Positions 33,061 to 44,726 of a stretch of DNA of 64,000 bases are shown here, piece by piece. How positions within the stretch are numbered: the first letter of the stretch is position 1; the number at the start of each line of letters is the position of its first letter. The DNA is from Hybos culiciformis. Taxonomy: Eukaryota > Arthropoda > Insecta > Diptera > Hybotidae. Made by a program: the position numbers and the translations under genes. Location: assembly GCA_964007475.1 (NCBI GenBank), contig OZ023273.1, positions 102,546,485-102,610,484 of the forward strand, read 5' to 3'. A model generated the notes under the pieces. That model saw nothing but the letters and a program-made list of their open reading frames with translations. It had not been told where the DNA came from and searched no databases.

Positions 33061-34409
33061 TTGGCAACGAATCCTGATTTTATCCAACTTAAGGGGTTTG
33101 AAATTTATAATTATTTATTTTTTTTTAATATTAACAATGTTTTTATGTTGAACTTTACATTGGTCTTTATAATGAATTTTTTTTAATACCTACATATGTA
33201 TATATATTTTTTATATATCATTTTCATAAAAAATATAATTAATTTTCTGTTCAACCAATTTTTAAAATTTATTATACCAATAAATTAATGAGAAAACAAT
33301 ATTATTTGTACTGGATTTACTAAAAAAAAAAGATTCAATAGGGATGCAAAAAGTTGTGCTAAAAAAATTAAAAAAGATTTTCCATAAAAGAAAATAAAAT
33401 AAAAGTATTTTTTTATATATGTGTTTCTACTGTTTCCACTTCAATATTCCCATTCGATAACGAAATAGGTCAGATTCAGTGTCTACATTAAACTGTCTCA
33501 CAACTTTTTACATGTTACATCATGGAAAATTTGGAAGCTTTCATCATACTCAATACTTGTTTTCGATTACTTGACTCATAGTAGTATTACTAACTATTTA
33601 TCTGCAAAAATTCTGTCTACTATTTCTGAAATAAAAGTCAGAAAAAAAAAATTACAGGAAACCATTCTCTCGAGTGCCTAACAAAACTTCATGACTTTAT
33701 CAATTGAATATTAGAAAGTTAGAAAATCCATCTTATTGGAGAGTTTTATACTTTCCAAATGTCTTTATATCAGTTGGTTTACAAACGCAACAATCGAAAG
33801 AATAATATTTATTTTGTATAGTTTGTCAATAAATAATAATGTTTAAATAAATAATACTGCGTGATAAAAAGACGAAAAAAAATAATGTCGTTAAAATATC
33901 AATGGAACATTAATAATATACGTAATAATTAATAAATAATTAAATTAATAATGAAATTTTAGTAAAATTATTTTTCTGAAAGAATAAAAGTATACTGTAC
34001 AAAAGTAAGTGTATGTAGATCGTAATATAATAAAATTTATTAATGCAATCGACGAAAGAGAGTTTTCTCATGAAAATTAAGTTATTCTTAATTTTCAGAG
34101 AACATTTCCCGATCAACCATTCTTTATACTTACGTGAAGAATCTTTATTAAAATCACGAGTATTTGTCTTTACCGATTGTTAGCAATCGATGCGGGATTT
34201 TAAAGTTGTCCAGTCACAAATAAGTATCGATTGGTATCAAAAAATCTTTAACATATTTTCCGAAATAAATCAAAAAAAATTTTTATTTATTTTATTTTAT
34301 TATTATTTTTGTGTATTTATTTATTTTTTTTTTTTATTATAAATTTTTTTTCATATATATTTATTAGGTAATATTTATTTAAATTACATTTTTAATACAA
34401 TTTATTTTT
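33061..34409. other. AT-rich gene-free region
   Basis: Nothing supported. A short dyad (TTTTCTCATGAAAATTAAG with its partner, about 34062-34105) is the only local structure seen. Confidence 0.5.
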
Positions 34410-34485
34410 GCACCGCTATCGGGGTTTAAACCTGCGTCCCTTATGTTCATGTGTTAGCATCTTAGCCATTCAGCTACATCCTATG
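34410..34485 (-). other. Solitary degenerate tRNA-derived sequence
   Basis: Reading minus, a TAGCTGAATGG-like A box (near 34475) and a GGTTTAAACC-type B box (near 34425) flank a segment resembling the tRNA-like module of copies A to C. T- and A-rich runs flank it as in those copies, but no CACTCTAGAAA ends are seen nearby. It is an old relic. Confidence 0.4.
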
Positions 34486-35872
34486 ATAATTTTTGCCAAT
34501 CAAAAGTAAAATTTAAATTACTATTGATTTTTTTTAAATATTTATCGACTTTTATTACAAAATTTAATTTTTATATGAAGAAAAATATTAAAAAACTGCA
34601 TCGAAATTTAGTGTTATAAAATTTAAAAGTTAAGTAAATATATTCAAAAAATGGTGACTATCCATAAAGATATTTCTGTTAAATTATTTTAAAGAAAATT
34701 AGAAAAATATTTTTATCGATTCATAAAGTTTTTCGACGTTTTCTGGTTATATCGAAATTTAACTAAAGTTTTATTGCAATCTTTTAAAGGCGATGCAATA
34801 AATATAAAGATTTTTTTTAAAGAAAGTTTCAACGAAATATGATAAATATTTTTAAAGTTAATTAACGTTTGTTAAATAATTTTAAATATTATTATAGAAG
34901 TGTAAAACATATTCTATATATCGATTTTTCTGTCCAATTCGGTGTAAGACTTTTAAATATTCTTCAAGAAATATAAAGAATGATCGGGTTAGTCTTAATA
35001 TTATTGTTTTATTTGCTGTATTTCGACAAATAATTGATCCCCGCTACTAGTTCATCTGTCGTTTTTCATGATCTTCATGTAACTTGAAAACTATTTCCCA
35101 AGAAGTCAGGATCCAATTTTCGCCTACAAATAATTTTCTATTTTCTATATACATGTAGTTTTAATTTGACTATGTTGATAATATAACAAAGTATAAAACA
35201 AAATAAAACGCATTTACAAATACAGCAGATAAAAAATTACTAAAATAAAACCAAAATGTTTTCCATAAAGCGATATAATTTAACCAGACAATTTTGAGTT
35301 GGTTGCAAATTTTACCAAAAAAAAAGTTTTTGATATTCTACATATAGCTTTGTATCTGTATGTATTCTGTAAAAAAGTTCTGTATACTTCAAAAAAATTA
35401 TTTTCATGATTTTCTAGATTGACTTGACTAATAAAACATTACACTACTAACCCTTTGTATCTTTTATTGCACATTAACAGCAGTTTGCCTATTAAGCTTT
35501 GTATATGAAATTTTACTGCAGCAATAAATATTATTATGTGCAGTGCTTCAAACAAAATATTCTTTAGGATAAGGCATATTGATTATTTATTTCACACTAC
35601 TATTAAAATTGTATTTACAATGAACATTCATTATACATTATATATATGTATACAAATATGTATAGAGACCAAAAATATTCCCGCAGGACGAATTGGTTTA
35701 AATTTTGTTTCATAATTTACTGTTTTTTATTTTTATCCCAAAAAATATATTTCAAACAATTATTATAAATTTATTTAAATTTATCCGGGTATATTATGGG
35801 GGAGTAGGTGGGAATAAAAACTAAACACTAAAAACAAAATCAATATGGGGAATTTTTTTTTACTATATATTA
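34486..35872. other. AT-rich gene-free region
   Basis: No feature is supported. Confidence 0.5.
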
Positions 35873-36090
35873 CCATAGATTAAGAATACAGAAAGATGGG
35901 ATGTTTCATACAACATTATTTTTGGTATTTTTAAGTCAATGTGTTAGTAAAACAAAATAAAATACGTGATAATTATCAATGTATGAAAAGAATTTTATTT
36001 AGTTTTACTAACACCTTCACAATAAAATACCAAAAAAGACTGAAAAAATGTTGTATGAAGCTTCCAATCTTTCTGTATTCTTAATCTATG
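35873..36090. mobile_element. Palindromic MITE, copy 1 (CCATAGATTAAGAATACAG)
   Basis: The 218-bp element is an inverted repeat over nearly all its length. It opens CCATAGATTAAGAATACAG and closes with the complement at 36090. Internal arms carry GTGTTAGTAAAAC and GTTTTACTAACAC. A second copy lies at 37361-37579. Non-coding; superfamily unknown. Confidence 0.75.
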
Positions 36091-37066
36091 ATATTACTTT
36101 GGTTTTTATGGCTATTAATAAATTTAATAACTTTAAATTAAATTTTTATAATTATTCACAATTATTCACAATAGAAAAATAACGCATCATTGATAAACAT
36201 AAATGTATGTTTATCTTACCACCATGAACGCATATTATTAACTTCTATTCGATGTGCCGGATGTGGCAAGCCAAGATTATTGATTGATTTTACTAATTAT
36301 GCGTCTACGCAAAAGAATTTAAATGTTTATCCATGCACAAAATACATATAGATCTACAATTCAGAGTTAACTAAGTACAAAAAAGGTCCCCACCCCAGTA
36401 TTCATGTCAAATATACAAAAACATAAGCAAAAAGCGCACAATTTTCTATCCACGGCCTTAAAATTTAAATCGTTTTACAAACTTGGATCATCCTACACTT
36501 GAATAATTTTTTTTGAATAAAAATAACATTATGAAATTTAAATATATTTATCATGCAATGAAATTTTTATTTTCTTTCCCATTTTCCAGGTGCACAAGGG
36601 ATATTAAGCTTTATTGTTAATTACTTCTTGTGTTGACTTTTTTTATTAATTTTTTTTTTAAATATTGTTAAATTTTAATTTATGTTGACTGCATAATATT
36701 AATAAATTTTATTATTATATTATAGTTAGATTTATGGGAAAATTGCGTTGCATTATTAATTAAAAAAAATAACGAACATGTAAATTGTATCAAAATTGAT
36801 TTTGAGCATGAAAATGGGCTTAAATAGATAAAATAAGTTCCTTACTTTTAGTTTTTTTTGAATTGCCCTAAATATTTTCAGATTCTAAAAGAACTTGGAA
36901 TACATAAGCTATTAGCTTCAATTAATTTTACGCATTTCTAATTGGAAGGCTCTAAAGTAATACTGACTCAACTTAAGACCTGTCTTCTTTTTTATTATTG
37001 TCTCACATTTATAAATACTAATAGTAGATTATTGTATATGTAAACTAAATTTCTTATTAATTAAGA
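36091..37066. other. AT-rich gene-free region
   Basis: No feature is supported between the two palindromic MITE copies other than the hairpin that follows. Confidence 0.45.
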
Positions 37067-37179
37067 GTTCTGTATACACAAAAATACATTGACACGAGTC
37101 AATACTTATATCACGAGACCGAAGGTCGAGTGATATATAAATTGACAAGTGTCAATGCATTTTTGTGTAAATACAGAAC
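37067..37179. repeat. 113-bp hairpin repeat
   Basis: GTTCTGTATACACAAAAATA at the left is mirrored by TTTTTGTGTAAATACAGAAC at the right. Inner arms ATTGACAC/GTGTCAAT and ATATCAC/GTGATAT surround a GACCGAAGGTC core. The whole unit could fold as one imperfect hairpin of about 50-bp arms. Probably a very short MITE. Confidence 0.65.
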
Positions 37180-37360
37180 GAGTTGTATAACAAATTTTGT
37201 TTACATATCCAATATACTGTTTTAATGCGTAGGGGAGAGGTAGTTGCAAAGAGAGAATATTTTTCTTCTCATTTTTTCTCATTTTTTTTGTATTTGGCTG
37301 TATTGAAATATTGTGAGAGATATTATGTTCCTATTGGGTATTATGTTTGTTTAGGTATTA

Positions 37361-37579
37361 CCATAGATTAAGAATACAGAAAGATGGGAAGCTTCATACA
37401 ACATTTTTTCAGTCTTTTTTGGTATTTTTATGTGAAGGTGTTAGTAAAACTAAATAAAATTCTTTTCATACATTTATAATTATCACGTATTTTATTTTGT
37501 TTTACTAACACATTCACATAAAAATACCAAAAATAATGTCGTATGAAGCTAACAATCTTTCTGTATTCTTAATCTATGG
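37361..37579. mobile_element. Palindromic MITE, copy 2
   Basis: Same 219-bp palindromic element as 35873-36090, with CCATAGATTAAG and CTTAATCTATGG at the ends. The order of the less symmetrical central bases is inverted relative to copy 1. The two copies lie 1.3 kb apart. Confidence 0.75.
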
Positions 37580-40080
37580 CATTACGTAATATTCAATACG
37601 AAACATCTAAATGATTTCATTATTTACGCTGATGCATCTTAATTTTTTCATTACATACGCTGATTCATCTAAAGTTTTTCATTTTTTACGCAGATGCATC
37701 TAAATGATTGCATATAATACTCCATTTAGTGATCTAAATTCTATAGCACTAAATACAACATAACGATCTCCTACGCAATAAAATTATATATTGTATTTAA
37801 AAAATAATTTAATATTTTTAATACGTGTATTAATACATTACCAAATAGGGTTTATACTTACAAAAAAAAACCATTAATAATATGTGTAATATTGTGCAGT
37901 ATGAGCAAATTATTAAAGTTCCAAGTTTGGCTTTAACTTTTAAATCCATACATATCCACCAATGCTTTTTAGTTATCTTATTTCTGAATTCTTAATAATC
38001 ATTCTATATGTACAATAAAAAAAACAAAAATTCTAATTAAAGTGAATCAAATTTCAAATATTTAGTAAATGTATTTTTTAATTTTTTTTTCTTAGCCTTT
38101 GCGCTAATATTTCAAAGCAATGAAAATTCTCTTTCTATAATAATTATAATTCATTATCAAAAATATTGTGGTAGGTATGTATAAAAATAAATATTTTGTT
38201 TAAATTATCAAACATTGTAGAAATTGAACATAGGTAAGCAAATATATTATCTTCGTTATGCACACACAAATTTCATAAAATTAATTCTATTTTAAAATGA
38301 AAGAGTTATCATAGCATGAACAAATGGTTATTATATTTCTGTGGTTTGAAACAAAAATCATGATTTAAAAAAATATATATATATAACTTCTTTTTTATAA
38401 ATTTTTTGTTGAGTCAATTTCTATCTTATTTAAGATATCATAATTGATCATAATTGATCCATAATATTTTTAATTTATTGTAGCAAATTTTTTTGATTTA
38501 ATCTTTTTGTTTCAAATCACAGACTTTATATTTATATTTCTATATATACCTTTTTAAATTAAAAATTATTATTTATTGAAGAGAGAATTTTGATGGAAAC
38601 CTTACCATATAAAAAATAATATTAAATTTATCTCAAATAATAAAATAAGAAACATATATAACTCAAATTTGTATAAAATTTCTATTTAATTTTATTATAA
38701 TATTATGTATACTACTGTAATTTTGAACATCAACATGTATAATGTATAATAATTGCATAAATTACTTTTAATGCCTTGTTTATAGTTAATTTACCTATCT
38801 GAAAAAATGGTACCGTAAAAACCGATTTTCTATGCTATTATTCTATTTATATTTAAGCAAATTTACTGAAAATGAAGATATTAATTTTATCTATTTTTCG
38901 TAAAAAGAATTTTTTTAAAATATTTTCAAATAATTAAGAAAATTAAATTTTTTTTTTTTTTTTGCTATCTGAAAAATTTCATTATTTCCCAAAATTATTT
39001 TTTTGTTTCTTTTTCATTATGTTTCCTTCCTATCTGAATTTTTTTTTCAGATAACTTTTTTTGTAAAAAATTTTTCAGATGATTAAAAAAAAGAAATCAA
39101 ATGTAATTTTAATTTCAAAAAAAAATTATATTTTTTAAATTAAAAAAATTTAAGATAAACTATCTAAATAAAAAAAAAGATGAACCCATGCAGTTGATTT
39201 TTTGCTTTCAGGTAATATTAGCTGTGACTAGGTTTCCGAAACATTCCTCCTAAAGTTACTTTACGGTGGTAGCTATAAACAAGGCATAACTACACAATAT
39301 TACGAAAATGTTAAATACAAGTCATAAATCATAATGGCAAATATACTTATTATTAAATATTTAAAATAAATTTTAAATAAAATTGATTATCTTATATGGT
39401 AAAATGTTAAAATTGCATTATATTTAATAATTTATGAATGAATGTGGATGGTAGTTAAATAAATTGTATATTGTTTTTGTTTCTATAAATACACGTATTT
39501 ATGAATAATTATTATGACAATGAATACTACATGTACGCATAAGTTATTTATAATACAGTATTATTTTTTTAATAATGGCAACGAAATTTCAAATAAAGTC
39601 TAACTGTGATGATTAATATCAAAATCATTAGTTGTATAAAAAGTCTATTATGAAAAAGTTTTTTGAAGTTATACTTCTTATGCGACTTGCAAAAAATTTA
39701 ACGTTTAACGCACAAATACATACAAAATAAAAAATGTATTATTATTTTTTTATTATTAATTTTGCACAAACACATTGAAAAAAATTTAAGGCTTTTTTTT
39801 AATTTACCGATGATTTTAGTTTTTTTTTTCCGAACATTTTTTTTATTTTAAAATCGAATTGCGTAGTTGAAAAAAAGGTTCCCGCACGAAATTTATTTTT
39901 TTTTTGACTAGTTAATATTTGTTTTAATTTCTTAACATAAAAAAAAATTATTAGCTCAATTTAAAAATACAAAATACAAAAAATATGGAAACCACTTTAT
40001 TCCAGAGACAAAACGTTTCTTCAATGACATTAGTATTAGAAATTTATTTAATTTCGAAATTAAATTTCTGAATTCCGAAA
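37580..40080. other. AT-rich gene-free region
   Basis: No feature is supported. A- and T-rich sequence continues until composition changes sharply at about 40080. Confidence 0.5.
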
Positions 40081-40155
40081 CACCCACGCCGAACACATGT
40101 GCGAGGAGAGAGAAAGAGAGTGAGTCGGTAGATCCCAAACACATGCGGGTGGTAT
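40081..40155 (+). promoter_or_regulatory. Candidate host promoter/5' region with GAGA-type repeat, cut by element 2
   Basis: This is a GC-richer island in AT-rich DNA. It holds GAGGAGAGAGAAAGAGAG at about 40103-40120, the kind of GA repeat bound by GAGA factor at fly promoters. It ends in GTAT (40152-40155), the duplicated target of element 2. The other side of the insertion (51695 on) is similarly GC-richer and leads to a candidate coding exon. That both sides form one host promoter is inference. Confidence 0.4.
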
Positions 40156-40592
40156 TGTTTCACATTCGTACCGAATTTTACTTACCATGTACACCCCGTG
40201 GTACATTTGTACCTAATCCTTGCTACTTACGTCTTATACTTACCTGGCACACCCATTACTTTGTACATGTTGCATTAAACGCAACTGTACTTTAAATTCC
40301 GAACAAAGTTTCAAATTATAAATCCAAATATTTCCAAGTATTAAAACTTGACTTTAATTTATTTTCTAACGATAAAATATGTTTGCATAATCATATTTTA
40401 TCATTATCATCTATGTTAATATTTAATTCAAGTGGATCTCATATAACAAGCCAAATATTTTCCCAAACACGAATTTTCCGGTATGCACTTGTGCATACCA
40501 ACACTCTCTAAAAAAACTCTCTTAAATATTTTATATTCCAGTCCATTTTCCATTATGTTTCTCTCTTTATGATCTATGCATGCAATTTGCAT

Positions 40593-41653
40593 CATTGTAC
40601 ACCTATTTCATAAAGTAAAGTATCTGCTATAGAAAATATATTTCGTCCCGCCAAAAAATCTATGTTTTTTTTACTCAAAATATATCATTGTGTTGAATAA
40701 AAATGATCAGGGATGGGATGGTTGCTTTTTTAAAAGTTACGAAATAAACAAGACTCTTAATTTTATAAACTCATCACAGACAACATTTTATTTCTATTTT
40801 TTCTAATTTTTACATTTTTATTAAAAAAATTTAAAATGAAATATATGCGCACACGTATGAAAAAATGAATTAAATAAATTTTATTGAAATTTTCACAACA
40901 TTTGAAATTACATTCAACGTTTGTAAGAAGGGAAGCTAATTTACTTACTAAATTATTTTCTGTTACATGTAAATCGAAATTTTCAGCAAACTTATCCTGT
41001 AATATTTTAATAAAATTAAGAAAGTTTTGAGGAGGAACTGTTAATTTACATTTTTCAAACTGTTTAAAATTCATGAAAATAGCATTTTCATTTTCATCAA
41101 ATTGAGAACTAAAAAATTGGTAAAAGTTAATTTAAATTATTATTTTAATTTCTCACATTTAAGTCACTAGCGCTTGAAATTCAAATTAGCTTTAAGCTTT
41201 AAAAAAAATTCTTACATCCTTAAAATCGAAAAATTTAAGCAAAACAAAAATCATATGATTTTTATTTATTAGTATTGAGTATTTAAGGGAAACTATGACG
41301 CGCTTAAGGCCAAATAAATGTAAACAATGCATTTATTTTATAAAAGAACCAGGTGACTATGATAATTTTTTGTGTTTACAAAAAGATAAAAAAATTGTAA
41401 AATATAAGTAATTTTACGGTTTTCAAAATTTTAAAAAATAAGAAAATAGTTTTAAGTCGAAAATAAAATGAAATGAACTCATTTTGTCTTTAAAAAAGTA
41501 CTTAATTTTGGATTTTAAAAAAACCTGCGAAAAAAACGTAAGTAAAAGGAATTAGAAAGACACCTTGTAAGAGGGAGGTGAATTTTTTTTTTTTTTTTGC
41601 ATAAAAATTTTCGTTATTCCTTGTTACTCTACTATAGAAATATGTTTACTCTG
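40593..41653 (-). mobile_element. hAT- or P-type DNA transposon inside the 5' LTR
   Basis: 1061 bp between exact 8-bp duplications ATTTGCAT (40585-40592 and 41654-41661). The ends CATTGTACACCTATTTC and, inverted, CAGAGTAAACATATTTC form an imperfect terminal repeat of about 30 bp that runs on into AGTAxAGTA. Eight-base duplications fit hAT and P elements. The empty site is preserved in the 3' LTR, which proves the boundaries. It contains a short transposase-like frame on the minus strand. Confidence 0.87.
40763..41074 (-). pseudogene. Transposase-like remnant (hAT/P type, weak)
   Basis: A 103-residue open frame inside the 1061-bp transposon. Residues about 48-85 read as a Cys-rich turn (ECNFKCCENF) followed by HFFIRVRIYFILNFFNK. 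This resembles the C-terminal helix FxRxRI...F seen in some P/hAT-like transposases. There is no catalytic region and the frame is short, so it is a relic of a non-autonomous copy. The assignment rests on a short motif. Confidence 0.4.
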
Positions 41654-41804
41654 ATTTGCATGCATAGAAAAATAACATATAAACTAATAATTAGCATAAT
41701 TAATTAAGATCATTCTATGTTTTAACGTCAGACAATAAAGTTCTTAAATCTAAATTAACTAGTTTTTTATTTTACAAGAAATACCTCCAAGAAAAGGCAT
41801 CACA

Positions 41805-41818
41805 TGGCGACCGTGACC
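41805..41818 (+). promoter_or_regulatory. Primer-binding site (tRNA-Arg type), element 2
   Basis: TGGCGACCGTGACC follows the 5' LTR directly. The complement GGTCACGGTCG-CCA fits the 3' end of an insect tRNA-Arg; the 412/mdg1 group uses this type. Element 1 matches a different sequence (GATCCTG), so the two elements seem to use different arginine isoacceptors. Confidence 0.85.
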
Positions 41819-42607
41819 GTGAGAAAAAAAAGTAATTTAAAATAAAATAAAGTTTGTTTCAAATAAAAAATCGTAAAGTAATAAAATAATTTTTCCATTG
41901 AATTAAAAAATAAAGTTTTAAATAAAGTGAAGTTTTTTTTTGAAAATTTTGGTTAAAAAAAAAAAAATAAAGTAAAGTTTTAAATAAAGTGAAGTTTTTG
42001 AAAAAATTAAAAAAAAAAAAAAAAAAATACAGTAAAGTAAAATAAAATTTTTTTTTTGGAAAATTAAAAATAAAGTAATTTTTTTTTGGAAAATATTGAA
42101 AAAGTAAATTAAGATAGAAAACTGAAAATGAGTATTTAAAAAAAAAAAAAAACAACAATAAATATATGAAAATTTTTAAGATCGAAAAAAAATACTAAAT
42201 ATAGAAAAAAATATTAAGACCAAAGAACATTTATTTTTTTTTTAAATTAAAGAAACATACAAAAAAAAAAAAAACAGTGATAGAAAAAATTGGGCAGATA
42301 AAAATAAAAATCAGTAAATTTTGAAACAATAAAATGCAAAATAATAATAACAGAAAACCGTAAGTTTTAATTTTTTTATTGGGAAAATAAACAAAATATA
42401 GCTAAATTTTGTCAATTGAAATATCCAAATAATAAAAATTAGAAAAAAAAACAATTAATTAAAAACAAAAAACATTTTAAAACACAAAATAAATTTTTTT
42501 ATCCAAAAAAAATAAAAAAATAGTGGAAAAATCCCACACAATATAAACCGAAACTTCTTAAATTTTTGGCCAAATTCATAAATGTTGAACAAGAAAATTT
42601 TTATTTA
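41819..42607 (+). other. A-rich leader of element 2, no ORF
   Basis: Homopolymer-rich leader. A frame counted as open on the minus strand (41859-42158) is poly-Phe/Lys from A/T runs and not a gene. No counterpart of the basic ORF a of element 1 is seen. Confidence 0.5.
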
Positions 42608-42835
42608 ATGGGTAAAACAGAATCTAAAGAAATTGCCCCCGTAAATTCGGGCACTGTGGTAAATACACTCGAGGTGCAACAAGCCTCCATCGTAAACAGT
42701 GACATTATAATATTGCTTTATATTTTGACAATACTGTCGGTATTGTCAACGGCGTATAAAATTTACAAAATGTGGCACAGTGCCACGAAAAAGAAATATT
42801 TCAATAAGGGTCAGTCTATGGTCACATTGGCGTAG
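42608..42835 (+). CDS. Leader ORF, myristoylation-type single-pass membrane microprotein (element 2)
   Basis: Homologue of the element 1 protein at 8259-8486. I start it at the ATG 42608, because this gives MGKTESK with Gly2, Ser6 and Lys7; an upstream in-frame ATG (42566) would add 14 residues and bury the myristoylation site. Features in order: TVVNT at 16-20, one hydrophobic helix at about 33-49 (IIILLYILTILSVLSTAY), the basic tail YKIYKMWH and ATKKKYF, and the end VTLA. The length is again 75 residues. The frame survives although pol in this copy is broken. Role unknown; a membrane anchor or scaffold for element particles is a guess. Confidence 0.8.
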   Translation: MGKTESKEIAPVNSGTVVNTLEVQQASIVNSDIIILLYILTILSVLSTAYKIYKMWHSATKKKYFNKGQSMVTLA

Positions 42836-44275
42836 ACCCCTTATTGGAGAAAGAACAAAAGAATTTTCCATCAAAAAATAAAAACAGAAAAAGTGAGAAA
42901 AATAAATTTTTTTTTAACTCAAAAATTTAAAATTAAACAATTTATAAAAAAAAAAAAAAAAAACCAAAAAAATAACTTGAAAATTAAAAATCCCAAATTC
43001 AAAAAAAAAAATATAAAATAAAAAGATATTTTGAAAAAAAAAACACAGAAAAATAAAACAAAAAAAAATTTTTAAAGAGAAAGAAAGTTTAGTAAAGAAA
43101 ATTTTTAATAAATAATAATAAAAATAAATTAATTTATGCAACAGTCAACTTTCAACATCACCATCATTCAACAATCAACAAAGGCGAGCATCTAGGTCAA
43201 CACCAGCAAAGTATCCAGATATTGGTTTCAACAGGGAAGTAAATTGCGTCAAGTAGTGAGTAGTTTTTGTTTTTTTACGTCATTATTTTAATTTGCCTCA
43301 ATTCAAAACGATTTGCAATATAATCGATAATCAATCTATTTCGGAAACAATAATTTTATTTTGGGCAGAAAATTTTTCTCATACATAAATATTCGTAAAT
43401 GATAAGACTTATTTAAAATAAAGAAAAAATATTATTAATATTAAAAACAAAAATATTAGTCAATTTAAAAAAAAAAGAAAAATTATTATGGAATAAGTTT
43501 TTCCAAAATACGTAAAATGTTCAAAAAAAAAAAATAATTGATTTGGGTTTTTCCAATAAATAGAATTAATATGAAATTGATCATCAAAAAAAAAATAAAA
43601 AGGAGCGACAGCCAAAATTTTTTGGTTTGAAACAATCCTTCTTTTATAAATTATAGTTGTGGGCAAATCGAAAAAGATTTGCTATTCTTGGTTTATTTTT
43701 TTTTGAAAATTTGAGATATTATTTAATAAAAGGAAATATTAGGGAAAATTAATTACATCTATATTTTTATATAACTATATACAACAAAAAAAAATTTTAT
43801 CAAACTACTTTACACAATATTATCATATTATATTCGTATATCGTTAAATTTTATTTCAGCGAATTATTAATTGGCGCAAGCCTCGCCCCAATCGAATCGC
43901 AAACATTTTTTTTCTCTAGATATTTAAATTTTTTATTGAAAAAAAAATTAAATTCAACCAAATCGAAAATTTTTTTTTGGATTGACAAAATCCTAAATGT
44001 GTTTTGGATTTTATATTTGAAAAAAAAATTTTTAAAATTGAAATAAAACAATAATCGTGCACATTAATTGAGAAAATCGATTTCGTTTTAATTTCTCAAT
44101 ACATAATTAGAGGATTAATTATTATTGTATAGATCGTTAAATAATTTTTATTAAGTACAAAATTATTGTACAAAATTTAATTATTTTCAAATAAATTTTC
44201 AGCTATTGCATTATTAAGGTGGCGACAGGCCTCGCCCTAAACTCATGGCCAATTTTTTTTTTTTTTGAAAAGATC
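42836..44275 (+). other. Leader of element 2 with duplicated acceptor-like motif
   Basis: A-rich leader between the membrane microprotein and the tandem array. Two related segments occur about 345 bp apart. At about 43853-43895 and 44196-44240 each has a T-rich run ending in CAG, then ATTATTAA and a GC-rich GGCG...GCCTCGCCC motif. The CAG after a pyrimidine run looks like a 3' splice acceptor, but no donor is assigned. Confidence 0.4.
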
Positions 44276-44500
44276 AAATCACTTAAGTCACAAAACATAA
44301 AAAGACCAAATCACTTTAGTCACAAAACACAAAACACAAAAACCAAATCACTTAAGTCACAAAACACAAAACGACCAAATCACTTAAGTCACAAAACATA
44401 AAAAGACCAAATCACTTTAGTCACAAAACACATAACACAAAAACCAAATCACTTAAGTCACAAAACACAAAAAGACCAAATCACTCAAGTCACAAAAAAA
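44276..44500 (+). repeat. Tandem array in the element 2 leader (AAATCACTTAAGTCACAAAA)
   Basis: About seven copies of AAATCACTTAAGTCACAAAA, some with TTTAGT or TCAAGT variants, spaced 30-37 bp, lie just before gag. Each core holds the dyad ACTTAAGT. The position between leader and gag recalls the insulator array of the gypsy element, but the motif is different. No function is shown. Confidence 0.75.
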
Positions 44501-44726
44501 AATATAAAAAAAAAATATAATAAGTCAAGGTCAATGACAATAACGCATGTTTGAATGAATTAATAAGAAAAGAATAAAATAGGTAAATCTTTTTTTGAAA
44601 TATAAACTTCTTTTTTCCCATATAAACACGACTAGGAAACAATAGTTTCCCTTTTGGAATTTTTTTTTGGAAATTACATTAATAAAACTTTTATAGTATC
44701 TGGTACTTCACTCTGAGTATCATTTA

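Larger units (their letters stand above)
40156..41804 (+). repeat. 5' LTR of element 2, interrupted by a DNA transposon
   Basis: It starts TGTTTCACATTCG and ends CATCACA just before the primer site. It measures 1649 bp against 577 bp for the 3' LTR; the difference is the transposon 40593-41653, its 8-bp duplication and a 3-bp indel. A likely AATAAA polyadenylation signal lies at 41734-41739. The dyads seen in the 3' LTR are present here, one cut by the transposon. Confidence 0.9.

Noticed and set aside
41859..43666. Phe-rich frames on the minus strand in the element 2 leader
   Set aside because: They are translations of T runs opposite the A-rich leader and lack any domain.
44276..44500. CRISPR-like array
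   Set aside because: Spacers are themselves repeats and vary in length, the host is eukaryotic, and the array is part of a retrotransposon leader.
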